DNA of 64,000 nucleotides from FEN-299 sp963727765 (GTDB lineage: Bacteria > Acidobacteriota > Vicinamibacteria > Vicinamibacterales > Fen-181): contig CAVSGZ010000006.1 in assembly GCA_963727765.1 (NCBI GenBank), positions 1-64,000 on the forward strand, given 5' to 3'. This document shows, in pieces, positions 9,634 to 19,556 of the stretch (position 1 is the stretch's first letter; each line of letters opens with the position of its first letter). The notes beneath the pieces were generated by a model. It searched no databases. It saw nothing but the letters and a program-made list of their open reading frames with translations, and was not told the DNA's origin. A program made the position numbers and the translations under genes.

Positions 9634-11103
9634 TCAGTAATCAACCCCCTTCCAGTAGTTTGGCGTGTTGACGATCTCGTACTTGTTGGGATTGGCCTGG
9701 ACCAACGCGTTGGCGGTCGAATTCCAGAGCGTGGCATGGCCTGCCGCCCCGCTGCCGCCGACGCTGTTGTTCTGCACGACCGTCTGGTCGAGCAGGTAGT
9801 TGCTGAATCCGGCGGAGTTCCGGGCATTGCTGTCCTGCTGGGCCCAGTAGCCGGCATGCTGGGCGTCGTTGGCGGCCTCGGTCGCGTTCATGCGGGCGGT
9901 GGCGTTTGCGCCGATCTGTTGAATGTTGCCAATGATTTGAGCATTTCGGGCCTGCACCGCCTGCCGTTGCTGGGCATCCACCTGCTTCAACTGCGCAATG
10001 TGGGGAGCCGCCTCCGCAGTTGCCCGCTGGGATACGAGAGCCTCGTCCACATAGAAACTGGCGAAGATGGCGCTGGCAATCGCGTTTGCCCGGCTGGCTT
10101 CGTAATGAGGCAGATAGGCCACATAGTCGGCGAAACTGTAATCGCCGTATTGGTCAGGTGGATTTGCACATATCACCCTGAACATGGTCTGCATGCCCTT
10201 CCCGTCGGGATTGATCTGCCCAGTGGCCAGTGCGCATCGCTCGCCCTCGAACGATGAACCTACAGGCGGGGAGACCTGCTCGGAGTAGTCGATCGTCAAG
10301 CCGGTTGGGGTGAAGCCTTTCGCCTGGCTCACCAGCTTGATGATCTGTGCAAAGTTCTTCACCAGGTCGGCATTGGCCGGGAAAGTAACCATCCCCTGCA
10401 GCGGCTTCATGCCCATCCGCTGCGCATTGCGGTAGCCTAGCCCATTGGGATCCTGCGCCAGAAACCAACTGTTGAGAACGACCACTTCGCCTTGCGGGCC
10501 ACGGAGGACTATGCCGCCGCCGCCGCTCTTGGGATCCACAGACCATCCCTGGGGAATGCCCACGCTCGCTGTCCTGTCTGGCAGAGTCACCGTCTGCAGC
10601 GCAACAGCCGGGGGAACGCCCTTGCCGGTAGACGAAGGGGGATTTGTCGTCGCGCCCGGATGCCAGGCGCCGAAGAGTTGCTGCAGCAAGGGGTTCACGG
10701 TCTGTCCGAATCGATCGGCAGAGTCGGAGACGAGCGCCGCCTCGAACTGGTTCGAGCCGGTCTGCGCAGCGATGACCATGCCGGCCATCGGCCTGTTGGC
10801 CTGGGCACGGTTGACGATCGTGAAGAAGACGCCGGCAGAGTCGGTCCCCTTGACGCGGAAGACTTGGCCTACGTTGGGCTTCTCGCCGCAGGCCTGGTGA
10901 ACCTCGCTCAGAACCCTGCCCATGGCGGCGGCCATGCTCGTGGCTCCGTCCACACGGCCGTACTCGATGATGCCTCCCTGTGGCGTCTTGATGGTGGTCA
11001 ACGGCGCTGAGCCTGAGGTGCCGGCCTGGCCTGCGGCCTGGCAGGAACACTGGACCAGCGCGACCAACGCGAGCAGGACGGAAAAAGCTCTCGCGATACG
11101 CAT
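9634..11103 (-). CDS. Exported lipoprotein-like protein, unknown function (paralogue A)
   Basis: A 489-residue protein with an N-terminal export signal, MRIARAFSVLLALVALVQCSC. A Cys follows the hydrophobic core, but Gln at -1 makes the lipobox imperfect. No known domain is recognised. It is a paralogue of the gene at 46573-48036. The N-terminal ~150 residues (QGGIIEYGRVDGATS, GQVFRVKGTDSAGVFFT, AAQTGSNQFEAALVSDSA) and the last ~85 residues (TEAANDAQHAGYWAQQD to NTPNYWKGVDY) are nearly identical. The middle ~230 residues are unrelated or strongly diverged. GGAGG sits 8 bases before the ATG at 11103. It stands alone, convergent with the hydrolase gene. Confidence 0.8.
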   Translation of the reverse strand: MRIARAFSVLLALVALVQCSCQAAGQAGTSGSAPLTTIKTPQGGIIEYGRVDGATSMAAAMGRVLSEVHQACGEKPNVGQVFRVKGTDSAGVFFTIVNRAQANRPMAGMVIAAQTGSNQFEAALVSDSADRFGQTVNPLLQQLFGAWHPGATTNPPSSTGKGVPPAVALQTVTLPDRTASVGIPQGWSVDPKSGGGGIVLRGPQGEVVVLNSWFLAQDPNGLGYRNAQRMGMKPLQGMVTFPANADLVKNFAQIIKLVSQAKGFTPTGLTIDYSEQVSPPVGSSFEGERCALATGQINPDGKGMQTMFRVICANPPDQYGDYSFADYVAYLPHYEASRANAIASAIFASFYVDEALVSQRATAEAAPHIAQLKQVDAQQRQAVQARNAQIIGNIQQIGANATARMNATEAANDAQHAGYWAQQDSNARNSAGFSNYLLDQTVVQNNSVGGSGAAGHATLWNSTANALVQANPNKYEIVNTPNYWKGVDY

Positions 11104-11691
11104 GACGACAGCCTCCTCTGGGAATCGGGAACACGGCATCAGCCATGATCGATCCTCTCCCCAGGCACCGAACATACTGCACCGGCAACGCTGTCCAGCT
11201 TACACGCTCGTGACGTTCCGTCAAGTCGGCAGATCGTGAAAGGCGACAGTGCTCAGAAAATGGCGCCGGGGCTTTGCGTTCCGCTCGATGACGGGGCCGC
11301 GGAGAAGGGACGGTTTGGCGCCTGGCGGGTCCTGTCGCCGGGATCCCCCAGCGGCCGTGAGCCGCACGCCGAAGATGGCGCCGAGGCGCGGTCGCCCGAT
11401 TGACCCTATGCCGCGACGCAGGGATCTGCCCGACGCAAAGCATCAACCTGCCCCGACCGTTCGGCCATGGAGGGGCCGCTTTGCGAAGCGGCAGACCCGA
11501 GACGCGGAGTTCACGGGGTCGCGGCCGCCGCACGCGGCGCCGTGCCCGCCCAATGCCATTTCCATGGGCCAGGGTGAGCCCCGCAGTAAGCCGAGCATGG
11601 CCCGCACCGCAGGAAGCCCGGGGCCTCGAGCCTTGGGACGCCTGACGTGGCCCCTGAACCTGTCATGGCCGAAAGCCCCGGTCCGTGGTGC
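11104..11691. other. Gene-free region of about 590 bp
   Basis: This is the upstream region of the lipoprotein paralogue and the downstream region of the NrfD gene. The open frames here encode Arg/Pro-rich peptides without hydrophobic or domain character and are judged to be noise. A short sequence, ATGGCGCCG followed by (G/A)GGC, occurs twice (near 11264 and 11374). No RNA gene or clear promoter was recognised. Confidence 0.5.
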
Positions 11692-12888
11692 CTACATGAC
11701 CGACGCGTCGGCGCCGGTGCGACGGCTCGGCGACCGCCACGGGGGCAGCAGCTTGATGAGCACCGCGAGGATCACGAACGGCAGCAGCATCAGCCCGATG
11801 GCCGGCAGCAGTCCCTCCTTGGTGGCCAACGCCATCTTGTAGGACGTGAAGCCGAGGAAGCTCTTCGAGAACAGCTGGCCGCCGATGACGACGTTCCAGC
11901 GCATCGCGAAGATGCCGATGAGCGTCAGCACGCCCGCCGTACCGTAAATCCAGGGCCTGACCTTCTCGCGCACCCTCACGAGCTGGACGAACCCCAGCAT
12001 CAGGATCGGCACGACGGTGCCCACGAGGATCTGGACGACGACCTGTGACACATAGAGCTGCGTGTGCACCATGAAGTCCAGCGCCCGGAACGACTCGTCG
12101 GCTTCGTAGATGCGGTGGATGAGGTCGAGCATCTCGAGCGAGAAGTCGATCACGAACGCGTAGAACAGGTAGCGCGCGACCGCGTCGAGGCACGCCATGT
12201 CGAACTTCCGCTCGCGCCACCAGGCCGTGACCATGTAGACGAGCATCACGGCGGCGATGCCCGACACAATCGCCGAGAACAGGAAGACGATCGGCATCAG
12301 CGGCGACGACCACCACGGGTTCGCCTTGATCGACCCGAAGATGAACCCGACGTAGCCGTGCAGCAGGAACGCCGACGGGATCCCGATGACCGTGATGGTC
12401 TTGCCGACCCGGTCGTCGATGGCGAGCGCCTCGGGGCTGATGTTGTTCGACCACAGGGCCATCGCCCCGTACAGCCAGCGCTTCGGGCCACGGGACTCGC
12501 GCCAGGTCAGCACGATCTCCTTCCGGTAGTCGAGCCAAATCTCGAGCACCAGGACGACCATCAGGTACCAGAGGTAGACGAAGCCGAACATCGCCATCGC
12601 CGACGTGGTGTGCGGTGTCAGGTACATCTCCAGCGACCGCTCCGGGTGGCCGAGGTGCAACTGCAGCGGCAGCGGCGCGACGATCAGGAAGGCCAGCGCC
12701 GTGAGCAGCGCCAGCCGGTAGGTGGGCTTCACCGCCTCCACGTTGAAGACGCGCTCGAGCGACGCTAGGATGAACGCGCCCGCCACCAGGCCCGTGATGT
12801 AGGGATAGAGCACGACGAGGACGCTCCACTGGAGCTCCACCTCATTGGGGTACATGAACCCCTGGACCGCCGGCAACACGCTTCCCAT
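11692..12888 (-). CDS. NrfD/PsrC-type polytopic quinol-interacting membrane subunit
   Basis: A 398-residue integral membrane protein with about ten hydrophobic helices, of the NrfD/PsrC/DmsC-like family. These subunits exchange electrons between the quinone pool and periplasmic iron-sulfur subunits. Typical features are the N-terminal WSVLVVLYPYITGLVAGAFILASL helix and the LHLGHPERSLEMYL segment between helices. It is the third gene of a compact minus-strand set (tetraheme cytochrome, 4Fe-4S protein, NrfD) and starts 16 bases after the iron-sulfur gene. No molybdopterin or other catalytic subunit is nearby, so the terminal electron acceptor or donor is unknown. Confidence 0.9.
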   Translation of the reverse strand: MGSVLPAVQGFMYPNEVELQWSVLVVLYPYITGLVAGAFILASLERVFNVEAVKPTYRLALLTALAFLIVAPLPLQLHLGHPERSLEMYLTPHTTSAMAMFGFVYLWYLMVVLVLEIWLDYRKEIVLTWRESRGPKRWLYGAMALWSNNISPEALAIDDRVGKTITVIGIPSAFLLHGYVGFIFGSIKANPWWSSPLMPIVFLFSAIVSGIAAVMLVYMVTAWWRERKFDMACLDAVARYLFYAFVIDFSLEMLDLIHRIYEADESFRALDFMVHTQLYVSQVVVQILVGTVVPILMLGFVQLVRVREKVRPWIYGTAGVLTLIGIFAMRWNVVIGGQLFSKSFLGFTSYKMALATKEGLLPAIGLMLLPFVILAVLIKLLPPWRSPSRRTGADASVM

Positions 12889-12904
12889 CGGTGTCCTCCG
12901 CCTT

Positions 12905-13675
12905 CTACCTCACCGAGCCGTCGAGATCGTTGTAGTACACCTTGGCCCCCGTTGCCATCTGCGGCTTCAGCACCACCACGTGGTGGTCGAGCAGGAACCG
13001 CTGGATCGGGTCGTTCGGGTTCTTCAGGTCGCCGAGCTGCCGCGCGCCGGTCGGGCACGTCTCGCAGCAGGCCGTCGTCAGCCCCTTCGTGATCCGCTGA
13101 TAGCACAGCGTGCACTTGTCGGCTGTCTGGGTCCGCGGGTCGAGGAACCGGCAGCCGTACGGGCACGCCTGGATGCAGTAGCGGCACCCGAGGCAGTACG
13201 CCGGGTCGATCAGGACGACGCCGTCGGGGCTGATGAACGTCGCGCCGACCGGGCAGACCTGGGTACACGGCGAATCCGCGCAGTGGTTGCACAGCTTGGG
13301 GACGAAGAAGTGCTTCGCCTTCGGGTCGGAGCCGGGCCCGCCCTTGCTCGGAAACCCGTCGTAACCTCCGTTGGGCGAGTCGACGGTCGGGTGATCGATG
13401 TCGTCGGGCATCACGCGGTACTGCTCGACCCACGTGCGGAAGTACATCGGCTCGAGCGGCACGTTGTTCTCCGCCTTGCAGGCGCGCACGCAGTTGCCGC
13501 AGCCGATGCACTTGTCGATGTCGATCACCATGCCCCACCAGTGGTCGGTCATCGTGTAGTTGGGCGCGGTCTCCGGCTTCCCGGCCACGATCGCCTCCCA
13601 CGCCACCGAGGCGGAGGCCGAGAGGACGAGGAGCTTGCCGGTGTCGAACAGGAACTTCCGTCGGTCGGGATTCAT
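12905..13675 (-). CDS. Tat-exported 4Fe-4S ferredoxin subunit (NrfC/TtrB-like)
   Basis: A 256-residue electron-transfer protein. Four cysteine clusters indicate four [4Fe-4S] centres: CIGCGNCVRACK near residue 50, CNHCADSPCTQVCPVG near 130, CLGCRYCIQACPYG near 165, and CTLC plus CCETCPTG near 190-210. The N-terminus DRRKFLFDTGKLLVLSASAS is a twin-arginine signal, so the folded protein is exported and works in the periplasm against the NrfD subunit. It lies between the cytochrome gene (13 bases upstream) and the NrfD gene, giving the order cytochrome, FeS, NrfD in one operon. Confidence 0.92.
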   Translation of the reverse strand: MNPDRRKFLFDTGKLLVLSASASVAWEAIVAGKPETAPNYTMTDHWWGMVIDIDKCIGCGNCVRACKAENNVPLEPMYFRTWVEQYRVMPDDIDHPTVDSPNGGYDGFPSKGGPGSDPKAKHFFVPKLCNHCADSPCTQVCPVGATFISPDGVVLIDPAYCLGCRYCIQACPYGCRFLDPRTQTADKCTLCYQRITKGLTTACCETCPTGARQLGDLKNPNDPIQRFLLDHHVVVLKPQMATGAKVYYNDLDGSVR

Positions 13676-13688
13676 GGCGGCTCCAGGC

Positions 13689-14150
13689 TCAGGAAATCTT
13701 CGGCGCGTGCGGGTTGTGGCAGGCCGTGCATGGCCCTTCCGGGGCGTGCTCGGCGACCACGACCTGTGGGAACCCCTTCGGCTTCCATGGGCTCGCCGCG
13801 TGGCAACGTGGGCACAGGACACGCGAATCCGGCAGGACCGGCTTCTTGTCACCGCCGGCCTCCACGTGCGCGATTTGCGGCCCGTGACAGGCCTCACAGC
13901 CAATCCGCTCGTGCAGGCTCCCCTGCCGCTTGGCCACGACGTCGGCGTGGCAGTCTTCACAGGCCGCGCGTCCGGCGTAGTGCATCGGCCGCGCGCGGAT
14001 GTCGTCGAGCGCCGCGGCACGGTAGTGGCCGTAGGTGCCGAAGCTCGCCGGCACCATCCACCACTGGAGCACGAGGAACGCCGCGATGCCGACGACGAAC
14101 AGCCCGGCCATGCGGGCGAGATGTTCCTTGTTCTTGAGCCAACCGCTCAT
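13689..14150 (-). CDS. Membrane-anchored tetraheme c-type cytochrome
   Basis: A 153-residue protein with one N-terminal membrane anchor (MAGLFVVGIAAFLVLQWW) and four CxxCH heme-binding motifs: CEDCH, CEACH, CPRCH and CTACH. Extra histidines between them can serve as sixth ligands. It probably sits on the periplasmic face and passes electrons to or from the iron-sulfur subunit encoded 13 bases downstream. The heme spacing and small size resemble class III/NrfH-like cytochromes, but no exact family is claimed. It is the first gene of the three-gene module and is divergent from the BNR-protein gene. Confidence 0.9.
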   Translation of the reverse strand: MSGWLKNKEHLARMAGLFVVGIAAFLVLQWWMVPASFGTYGHYRAAALDDIRARPMHYAGRAACEDCHADVVAKRQGSLHERIGCEACHGPQIAHVEAGGDKKPVLPDSRVLCPRCHAASPWKPKGFPQVVVAEHAPEGPCTACHNPHAPKIS

Positions 14151-14378
14151 CGAGAGACCCTCCACCTCCGTCCCGGCAGACGACCGGACCGACGGATGGT
14201 GACAGCAAGGCTGATCCAGCTGGACGCCGAAAATGTAATGAAGTTCGAGGCGAGATGCAAGCAAGCGGGTTGCTCGTAACGCGGGCGACGCCGGTAAGCG
14301 CTTTGGTGGGTCGGGCAGTAGAGTATCATGCAGCCTCCAGCTCCACTTGACAGCAAGATCAACCGAAAGGGCCAATCG

Positions 14379-17300
14379 ATGACTCCACGATTGCGTATAC
14401 GCCTGCTGGCGGCCACCGCGTCGTGCCTCTGCCTGTTCTGGGTGGGGACCGCGGCGCAGACGCCGCAACCTCGGGCACAGGCTACGCCGACAACACAGGC
14501 CGCGGCTCCTGCGCGGGCCGGCCAGGCCGCCGCCGTCCGCCCGGTCATCAACCAGTCGGACGACCCGCTGCTCAAGGCGTTCCGGTTCCGTTCGATCGGC
14601 CCCGCCAGCATGGGCGGGCGGATCGACGACTTCGCGGTGGTCGAATCGGATCCCTCGATCCTTTACATCGGCTTCGCCACTGGCGGCGTCTGGAAGACTG
14701 TCAACAACGGCACCACCTGGACGCCGATTTTCGACACCTACTCGGTCTGCTCGATCGGCGCGTTGGCGGTCGATCAGCGCAACCCGGACATCGTCTGGGT
14801 GGGCACCGGTGAGGCGAACAACCGGCAGAGCTCATCGTTCGGCGACGGCATCTACAAGTCGGTCGACGGCGGCAAGACGTTCACGCACCTGGGGCTGAAG
14901 GACACGCAGTCGATCGCGCGCATCGTCATCGACCCGAAGGACTCGAACGTCGTCTACGTCGCGGCCGTCGGCCACCTGTTCGGCCCGAACGCCGAGCGCG
15001 GCGTCTACAAGACGATCGACGGCGGGAAGACGTGGACCGCGGACAAGGTGATCGACGCCGACACCGGCTTCACCGACCTCGTCATCGACCCGTTCGACTC
15101 GAAGATCCTCTATGCCGCGTCGTACCAGCGGCGGCGCGTGCCGTGGGGCTTCAACGGCGGCGGCCCCGGCAGCGGGCTCTGGAAGAGCACGGATGCCGGC
15201 AGGACGTGGGCACGCATCACCGGCAACGGATTCCCTGACGGCCTGCTCGGCCGCATCGGCCTCTCGGCGGCCCGCTCCAAGGCCGGCGTGATCTACGCGC
15301 AGATCGAGGTCGGCGCGTCGCCCGGCACCGGCGCCAACGTCGGGCCCGACGGCAAGGAACCGGTGCCTGGCGCCACCGGCGGCGTCGGCGGCGGTGGCGG
15401 CGGCCAGCGCGGCGCCGCGGCCGGTCAGCCGCCTCCGCCTCCCGACCCGAAGAAGAGCGGCGTGTGGCGGACGGACGATCGGGGCAAGACCTGGAAGCTG
15501 ATGAGCAACAATAACGATCGGCCGATGTACTACAGCCAGATCAGGGTCGATCCGACCAACGACCAGGTCGTCTACACCCTCGGCGCGCCCTTCCACAAGT
15601 CGATCGACGGCGGCAAGACGTTCAGGGTGGTGCAGGGAATCGCGCACACCGACCACCACGCCATGTGGATCGACCCGAAGAACGCCAGGCACCTCATCAT
15701 CGGCAACGACGGGGGCCTCGACGTCAGCTACGACCAGGCCGACACGTGGGAGTTCGTCAACACGATGCCGGTCGGCCAGTTCTACGCCGTCAGCGCCGAC
15801 ATGCGGAAGCCGTACTACGTCTACGGCGGCCTGCAGGACAACGGCACGTTCGGCGGCCCGAGCGCGACCCGCTCGAACCAGGGAATCACCAACGCCGAGT
15901 GGTTCCGCGTCGGCGGCGGCGACGGCTTCTACACGCAGGCCGACCCGACCGACTGGACGACCATCTATGTCGAGTCGCAGGACGGGGCCGTGCAGCGCGT
16001 CGACTTGCGCTCCGGGCGGTCGACGAGCATCAAGCCGCGCGCGGCAGCGAGGCCGCTGCAGGGCCAGCGCGGCGGACAGGCTGTCGGCGCCGCTCAGCCG
16101 ACGGGCGAGGTTCAGCCGGGCGCGGTCCAGGGGCCGGCGGCGTTCGGCTTCGCCCAGCAGCGCGCGAACATCGTCCCCGCGCCGCCCGAGGGCACGCAGT
16201 TCCGGTTCTTCTGGAACACGCCGATCCTCTTGTCACCGTTCAATCCGCGGACGGTCTACATCGGCGCCAACGAGCTGTTCCGGTCGTACGACCGCGGCGA
16301 CACCTATCTCGGGACGCCGGACCTGACGAAGAACATCAGCCGCTTCGTCCGGCCGATCATGGGCGTCCCCGGCGACGCGCCGATGGCGTCCAAGCACGAC
16401 GGCGCCGGCGCCTTCAGCAGCATCATCACGATCAGCGAGTCGCCGTCCATGCCCGGCGTCATCTGGGTCGGCACCAACGACGGCAACGTCCAGGTGTCGC
16501 GCGACGGCGGCGTGACCTGGAAGAACGTGGTCGACAACGTGCCCGGCGTGCCCAAGGAGACGCATGTCTCGAGGGTCGAGGCGTCGCACTTCGACGCCGG
16601 CACCTGCTACGTGTCGTTCGACGGCCACCGGACCGACGACATGAAGCCGTACGTCTTCGTGACGCGTGATTACGGTCAGACCTGGAAGGCGCTGGCGAGC
16701 AACCTGCCGGCAGTCGGCAACGTCAACGTCATCAAGGAAGACCCGAAGAGCAGGAACCTGCTCTACGCGGGAACCGAGTACGGCCTCTACATCTCGCTCA
16801 ACGGCGGCGCCGAGTGGAAGCGGTTCATGAACGGGATGCCCACCGTCCGCATCGACGACCTGATGGTGCATCCGCGGGACAACGATCTGATCGTCGCCAC
16901 GCACGGGCGCAGCATCTACATCCTCGACGACGTCACCGCGCTGCAGCAGTTGAGCGACGAGGTGATCAAGGAGGACGCCCACCTGTTCGACGTGCGGCCG
17001 GGGACCGAGTGGAAGACCGACATCACGCTCAGCCGAGTGGTGGGCGGCGCGAAGAACTTCGCCGGAGAGAACCCGGCGCCTGGCGTGGCCATCAGCTACT
17101 ACCTCAAGGCCGCCGCGACGGGCGACGTCAAGCTCACGATTGCCGATTACTCGGGCAAGGTGATCAGGACGATCGAGGGGCCGAAGACCGCCGGCCTCAA
17201 CCGCGTGCAGTGGGACTTCCGTCCCACGCCGGCCGCAGGCGCGACGGGGCGCGGCGGTGGAGGCGGAGGCGGACGCGGGGGCTTCGGCGGGCAGGTGGTC

Positions 17301-17390
17301 GAACCGGGCACCTATCTCGCCACGCTGTCGGTCGGCGGGAAGACGTATGCCACGAAGGTGGTGGTGCTCGAGGACGAGTTTGGGCAGTAG
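14379..17390 (+). CDS. Secreted BNR/VPS10-like beta-propeller protein
   Basis: A 1003-residue exported protein with a signal peptide (RLLAATASCLCLFWVGTAAQ). It carries many BNR/Asp-box motifs of the S-x-D-x-G-x-T-W type, such as SVDGGKTF, TIDGGKTW, STDAGRTW, DDRGKTW, SRDGGVTW and TRDYGQTW. These define two beta-propellers of the sortilin/VPS10 or xyloglucanase-like superfamily. Low-complexity Gly/Gln/Ala insertions lie near residues 330-355 and 560-590, and a Gly-rich stretch near 960. Such giant BNR proteins are abundant in Acidobacteria and may bind or cleave polysaccharides or peptides; the substrate is unknown. The ATG at 14379 is preferred over 14328 because it directly precedes the signal peptide and has AAAGG upstream. 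Confidence 0.88.
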   Translation: MTPRLRIRLLAATASCLCLFWVGTAAQTPQPRAQATPTTQAAAPARAGQAAAVRPVINQSDDPLLKAFRFRSIGPASMGGRIDDFAVVESDPSILYIGFATGGVWKTVNNGTTWTPIFDTYSVCSIGALAVDQRNPDIVWVGTGEANNRQSSSFGDGIYKSVDGGKTFTHLGLKDTQSIARIVIDPKDSNVVYVAAVGHLFGPNAERGVYKTIDGGKTWTADKVIDADTGFTDLVIDPFDSKILYAASYQRRRVPWGFNGGGPGSGLWKSTDAGRTWARITGNGFPDGLLGRIGLSAARSKAGVIYAQIEVGASPGTGANVGPDGKEPVPGATGGVGGGGGGQRGAAAGQPPPPPDPKKSGVWRTDDRGKTWKLMSNNNDRPMYYSQIRVDPTNDQVVYTLGAPFHKSIDGGKTFRVVQGIAHTDHHAMWIDPKNARHLIIGNDGGLDVSYDQADTWEFVNTMPVGQFYAVSADMRKPYYVYGGLQDNGTFGGPSATRSNQGITNAEWFRVGGGDGFYTQADPTDWTTIYVESQDGAVQRVDLRSGRSTSIKPRAAARPLQGQRGGQAVGAAQPTGEVQPGAVQGPAAFGFAQQRANIVPAPPEGTQFRFFWNTPILLSPFNPRTVYIGANELFRSYDRGDTYLGTPDLTKNISRFVRPIMGVPGDAPMASKHDGAGAFSSIITISESPSMPGVIWVGTNDGNVQVSRDGGVTWKNVVDNVPGVPKETHVSRVEASHFDAGTCYVSFDGHRTDDMKPYVFVTRDYGQTWKALASNLPAVGNVNVIKEDPKSRNLLYAGTEYGLYISLNGGAEWKRFMNGMPTVRIDDLMVHPRDNDLIVATHGRSIYILDDVTALQQLSDEVIKEDAHLFDVRPGTEWKTDITLSRVVGGAKNFAGENPAPGVAISYYLKAAATGDVKLTIADYSGKVIRTIEGPKTAGLNRVQWDFRPTPAAGATGRGGGGGGGRGGFGGQVVEPGTYLATLSVGGKTYATKVVVLEDEFGQ

Positions 17391-17441
17391 TCAGCGGTCA
17401 GCGGATCACGGTCGAAGGACGGGAATCGGCTTAGCTGGCCG

Positions 17442-19538
17442 CTAACGGCTGGCTTGGGGTGCCGTGCCGCAATCGCGGAGCAGCACGACCGCCGAACGAG
17501 CGCGGACCAGGCAGGCCGTCGACCCGAGCCGGACGGCTTCGTCGTCCGGCACGATGTCCTGCGGCGAGGGGCGCGAGGTGTCCACGACGCGCGCCCACTC
17601 GGCCGCACGCCCCTCCTGCACCTGGAATTTCACGTCATTGGCTCCGGCGTTGAGCATCACGTAGATGTCCCGGTCGCCCTGCGACGCCCCGTGCAGGCAG
17701 TAGGCCAACTGGTGCGACCCCTCGCTCCAATCGACGTCGGGACCCGGGCCGTGCCACCTGATGTCGTCGCGCCAGAACCGGCTGCGCCCGATCGACGGGT
17801 GCACCTTACGGAACGCGATCATCAACTTGAAGAACCGGTGGACGTCCGCGTTCTCCACGAGGCGCGACCAGTCGAGCCAGGTGGTCTCGTTGTCCTGGTT
17901 GTAGGGGTTGTTGTTGCCCCCCTGCGTGTGCATGAACTCGTCGCCGGCCGAGAACATCGGCGTGCCGTTCGAGAGGAACAGGAGCGCGCAGAAGTTCTTC
18001 ACTTGCCGCCGCCGCAGCGCCGCCACCTCCGGCGGCGTCCCGTCGTCGCCCTCGAAGCCGCAGTTCCAGCTGACGTTGTGCTTCGCCCCGTCGGCGTTCC
18101 CCTCGCCGTTGGCCAGGTTGCGCTTCTCGTTGTACGACACGAGGTCGTAGAGGCAGAACCCGTCGTGGGCCGTGACGAAGTTGACGCTCTGGTAGGCGTG
18201 GTACGAGTCGAGCAGGCCGTCGGGGAACTGGTCCGCGCTGCCATAGAGGCGCGTCATCAGGTTGCCAACTGTCCCGCGATCGCCGCGCACGAAGGCGCGG
18301 ACCTCGTCTCGGAACCGGTCGTTCCACTGGTACCACCCGACACCCGGGAAGCGCCGGCCGAGCTGGTAGCTCTCGAGGTCCCAGGCCTCGGCGATCAGCC
18401 GCAGGTTGCGGAAGTCCGGGTCCGCGTTGATCGCCGAGATGATCGGCGGGTCGTCCAGGTCAATCGACCCGTCGGTCCGCCGGGTGAAGATCGACGCGAG
18501 GTCGAAGCGGAACCCGTCGACGTGCATCTCGCGCGCCCAGAACCGCATGCTGTCGACCACCATCTTCCGGACCGCCATGCTGGCCGTGTGCAGCACGTTC
18601 CCGGTCCCCGCGTCGTTGCGGTACCGGCTCCGGTCCGGCTCCAGCAGGTAGTAGGTCAGGTTGTCGATCCCGCGGAAGCTGTAGGTCAGCCCGCTCTCGT
18701 TCCCCTCGACGGTGTGGTTGTAGACGACGTCGAGCACGACCTCTATGCCGGCCTTGTGGAGCGCGCTGACCATCTCGCGCATCTCGTCGATTGCCCCCTC
18801 CGGCGTGCCGGCGGCCGCGTACTGCGCGTGCGGCGCGAAGAAGTTGAGCGGCATGTAGCCCCAGTAGTTCCGTTCCTGGGGATCGCGCTGGAAGACCGGC
18901 AGCAGTTCGACCACGGTGACGCCGAGATCGAGCAGGTAGGGGATCTTGTCGACGACGCCGGCGAACGTTCCTCGGCGCCTCGCCGCCACGCCCGAGTTGG
19001 CCCGCTGGGTAAAGCCCCGGACGTGCATCTCGTAGATCACCGTGTCCCAGACGTGGTGCGGGCGGCAGACCTCGGTCCACCCGTCGGCGCGGCGGCTGGC
19101 TTCGAGCACGCCGAGCGGCCCGCGCCCCGCGTTGCTGCCGGGGTGACGCGCCGCTTCCCGGTCGAAGGCGGGCGGAAAGAACACGGCCCGTGCGTAGGGG
19201 TCGAGCAGCACCTTGTCGGGATCGAACCGGAGGCCGGCCGACAGCTGCCGGGGGCCGTCGACCGAGTAGGCATAATAGGCCGCGCCCTTCAGCTCGGCCT
19301 CGGGGATCCAGCAATGCCACACGCGCCCCGACTTGTTGACGATCGGATCGAACCGGACGCGGCGCACCGGCTCGGCGAGGTCCGCGGGAGCGTACAACAG
19401 AAGCGTGACCGCCGTCGCGTGCTTGGAGTAGAGCGCGAAGTTCCAGGCGCGGGCGTGCTCGTTCCACGTCGCGCCGAGCGGGGACGGGAGACCCTCCGCT
19501 TTCGCCCAGGCGCTCGGCGGGCACTTGGCTGTCACCAT
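17442..19538 (-). CDS. glgX: Glycogen debranching protein GlgX (isoamylase type)
   Basis: Hydrolyses alpha-1,6 branch points of glycogen limit dextrins. The 698-residue protein has the N-terminal CBM48 domain (PLGATWNEHARAWNFALYSKHA) and a GH13 catalytic barrel. Barrel motifs are VVYNHTVEG, DGFRFDLAS (nucleophile Asp), LIAEAWD (acid/base Glu) and FVTAHDGF (transition-state Asp). The GlgX signature NYWGYMPLNFFAPHAQYA is present. It is encoded 18 bases downstream of the small PHA-system-type gene, so the two are probably co-transcribed. AAGGAA lies about 10 bases upstream of the ATG. Confidence 0.95.
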   Translation of the reverse strand: MVTAKCPPSAWAKAEGLPSPLGATWNEHARAWNFALYSKHATAVTLLLYAPADLAEPVRRVRFDPIVNKSGRVWHCWIPEAELKGAAYYAYSVDGPRQLSAGLRFDPDKVLLDPYARAVFFPPAFDREAARHPGSNAGRGPLGVLEASRRADGWTEVCRPHHVWDTVIYEMHVRGFTQRANSGVAARRRGTFAGVVDKIPYLLDLGVTVVELLPVFQRDPQERNYWGYMPLNFFAPHAQYAAAGTPEGAIDEMREMVSALHKAGIEVVLDVVYNHTVEGNESGLTYSFRGIDNLTYYLLEPDRSRYRNDAGTGNVLHTASMAVRKMVVDSMRFWAREMHVDGFRFDLASIFTRRTDGSIDLDDPPIISAINADPDFRNLRLIAEAWDLESYQLGRRFPGVGWYQWNDRFRDEVRAFVRGDRGTVGNLMTRLYGSADQFPDGLLDSYHAYQSVNFVTAHDGFCLYDLVSYNEKRNLANGEGNADGAKHNVSWNCGFEGDDGTPPEVAALRRRQVKNFCALLFLSNGTPMFSAGDEFMHTQGGNNNPYNQDNETTWLDWSRLVENADVHRFFKLMIAFRKVHPSIGRSRFWRDDIRWHGPGPDVDWSEGSHQLAYCLHGASQGDRDIYVMLNAGANDVKFQVQEGRAAEWARVVDTSRPSPQDIVPDDEAVRLGSTACLVRARSAVVLLRDCGTAPQASR

Positions 19539-19556
19539 CGGGCGGCCGTTCCTTCC

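Noticed and set aside
11249..11842. Open frame in the 11.1-11.7 kb gap
   Set aside because: The peptide is Arg/Pro-rich, low in hydrophobics, and runs into the antisense of the NrfD gene. It has no ribosome-binding site or family resemblance.
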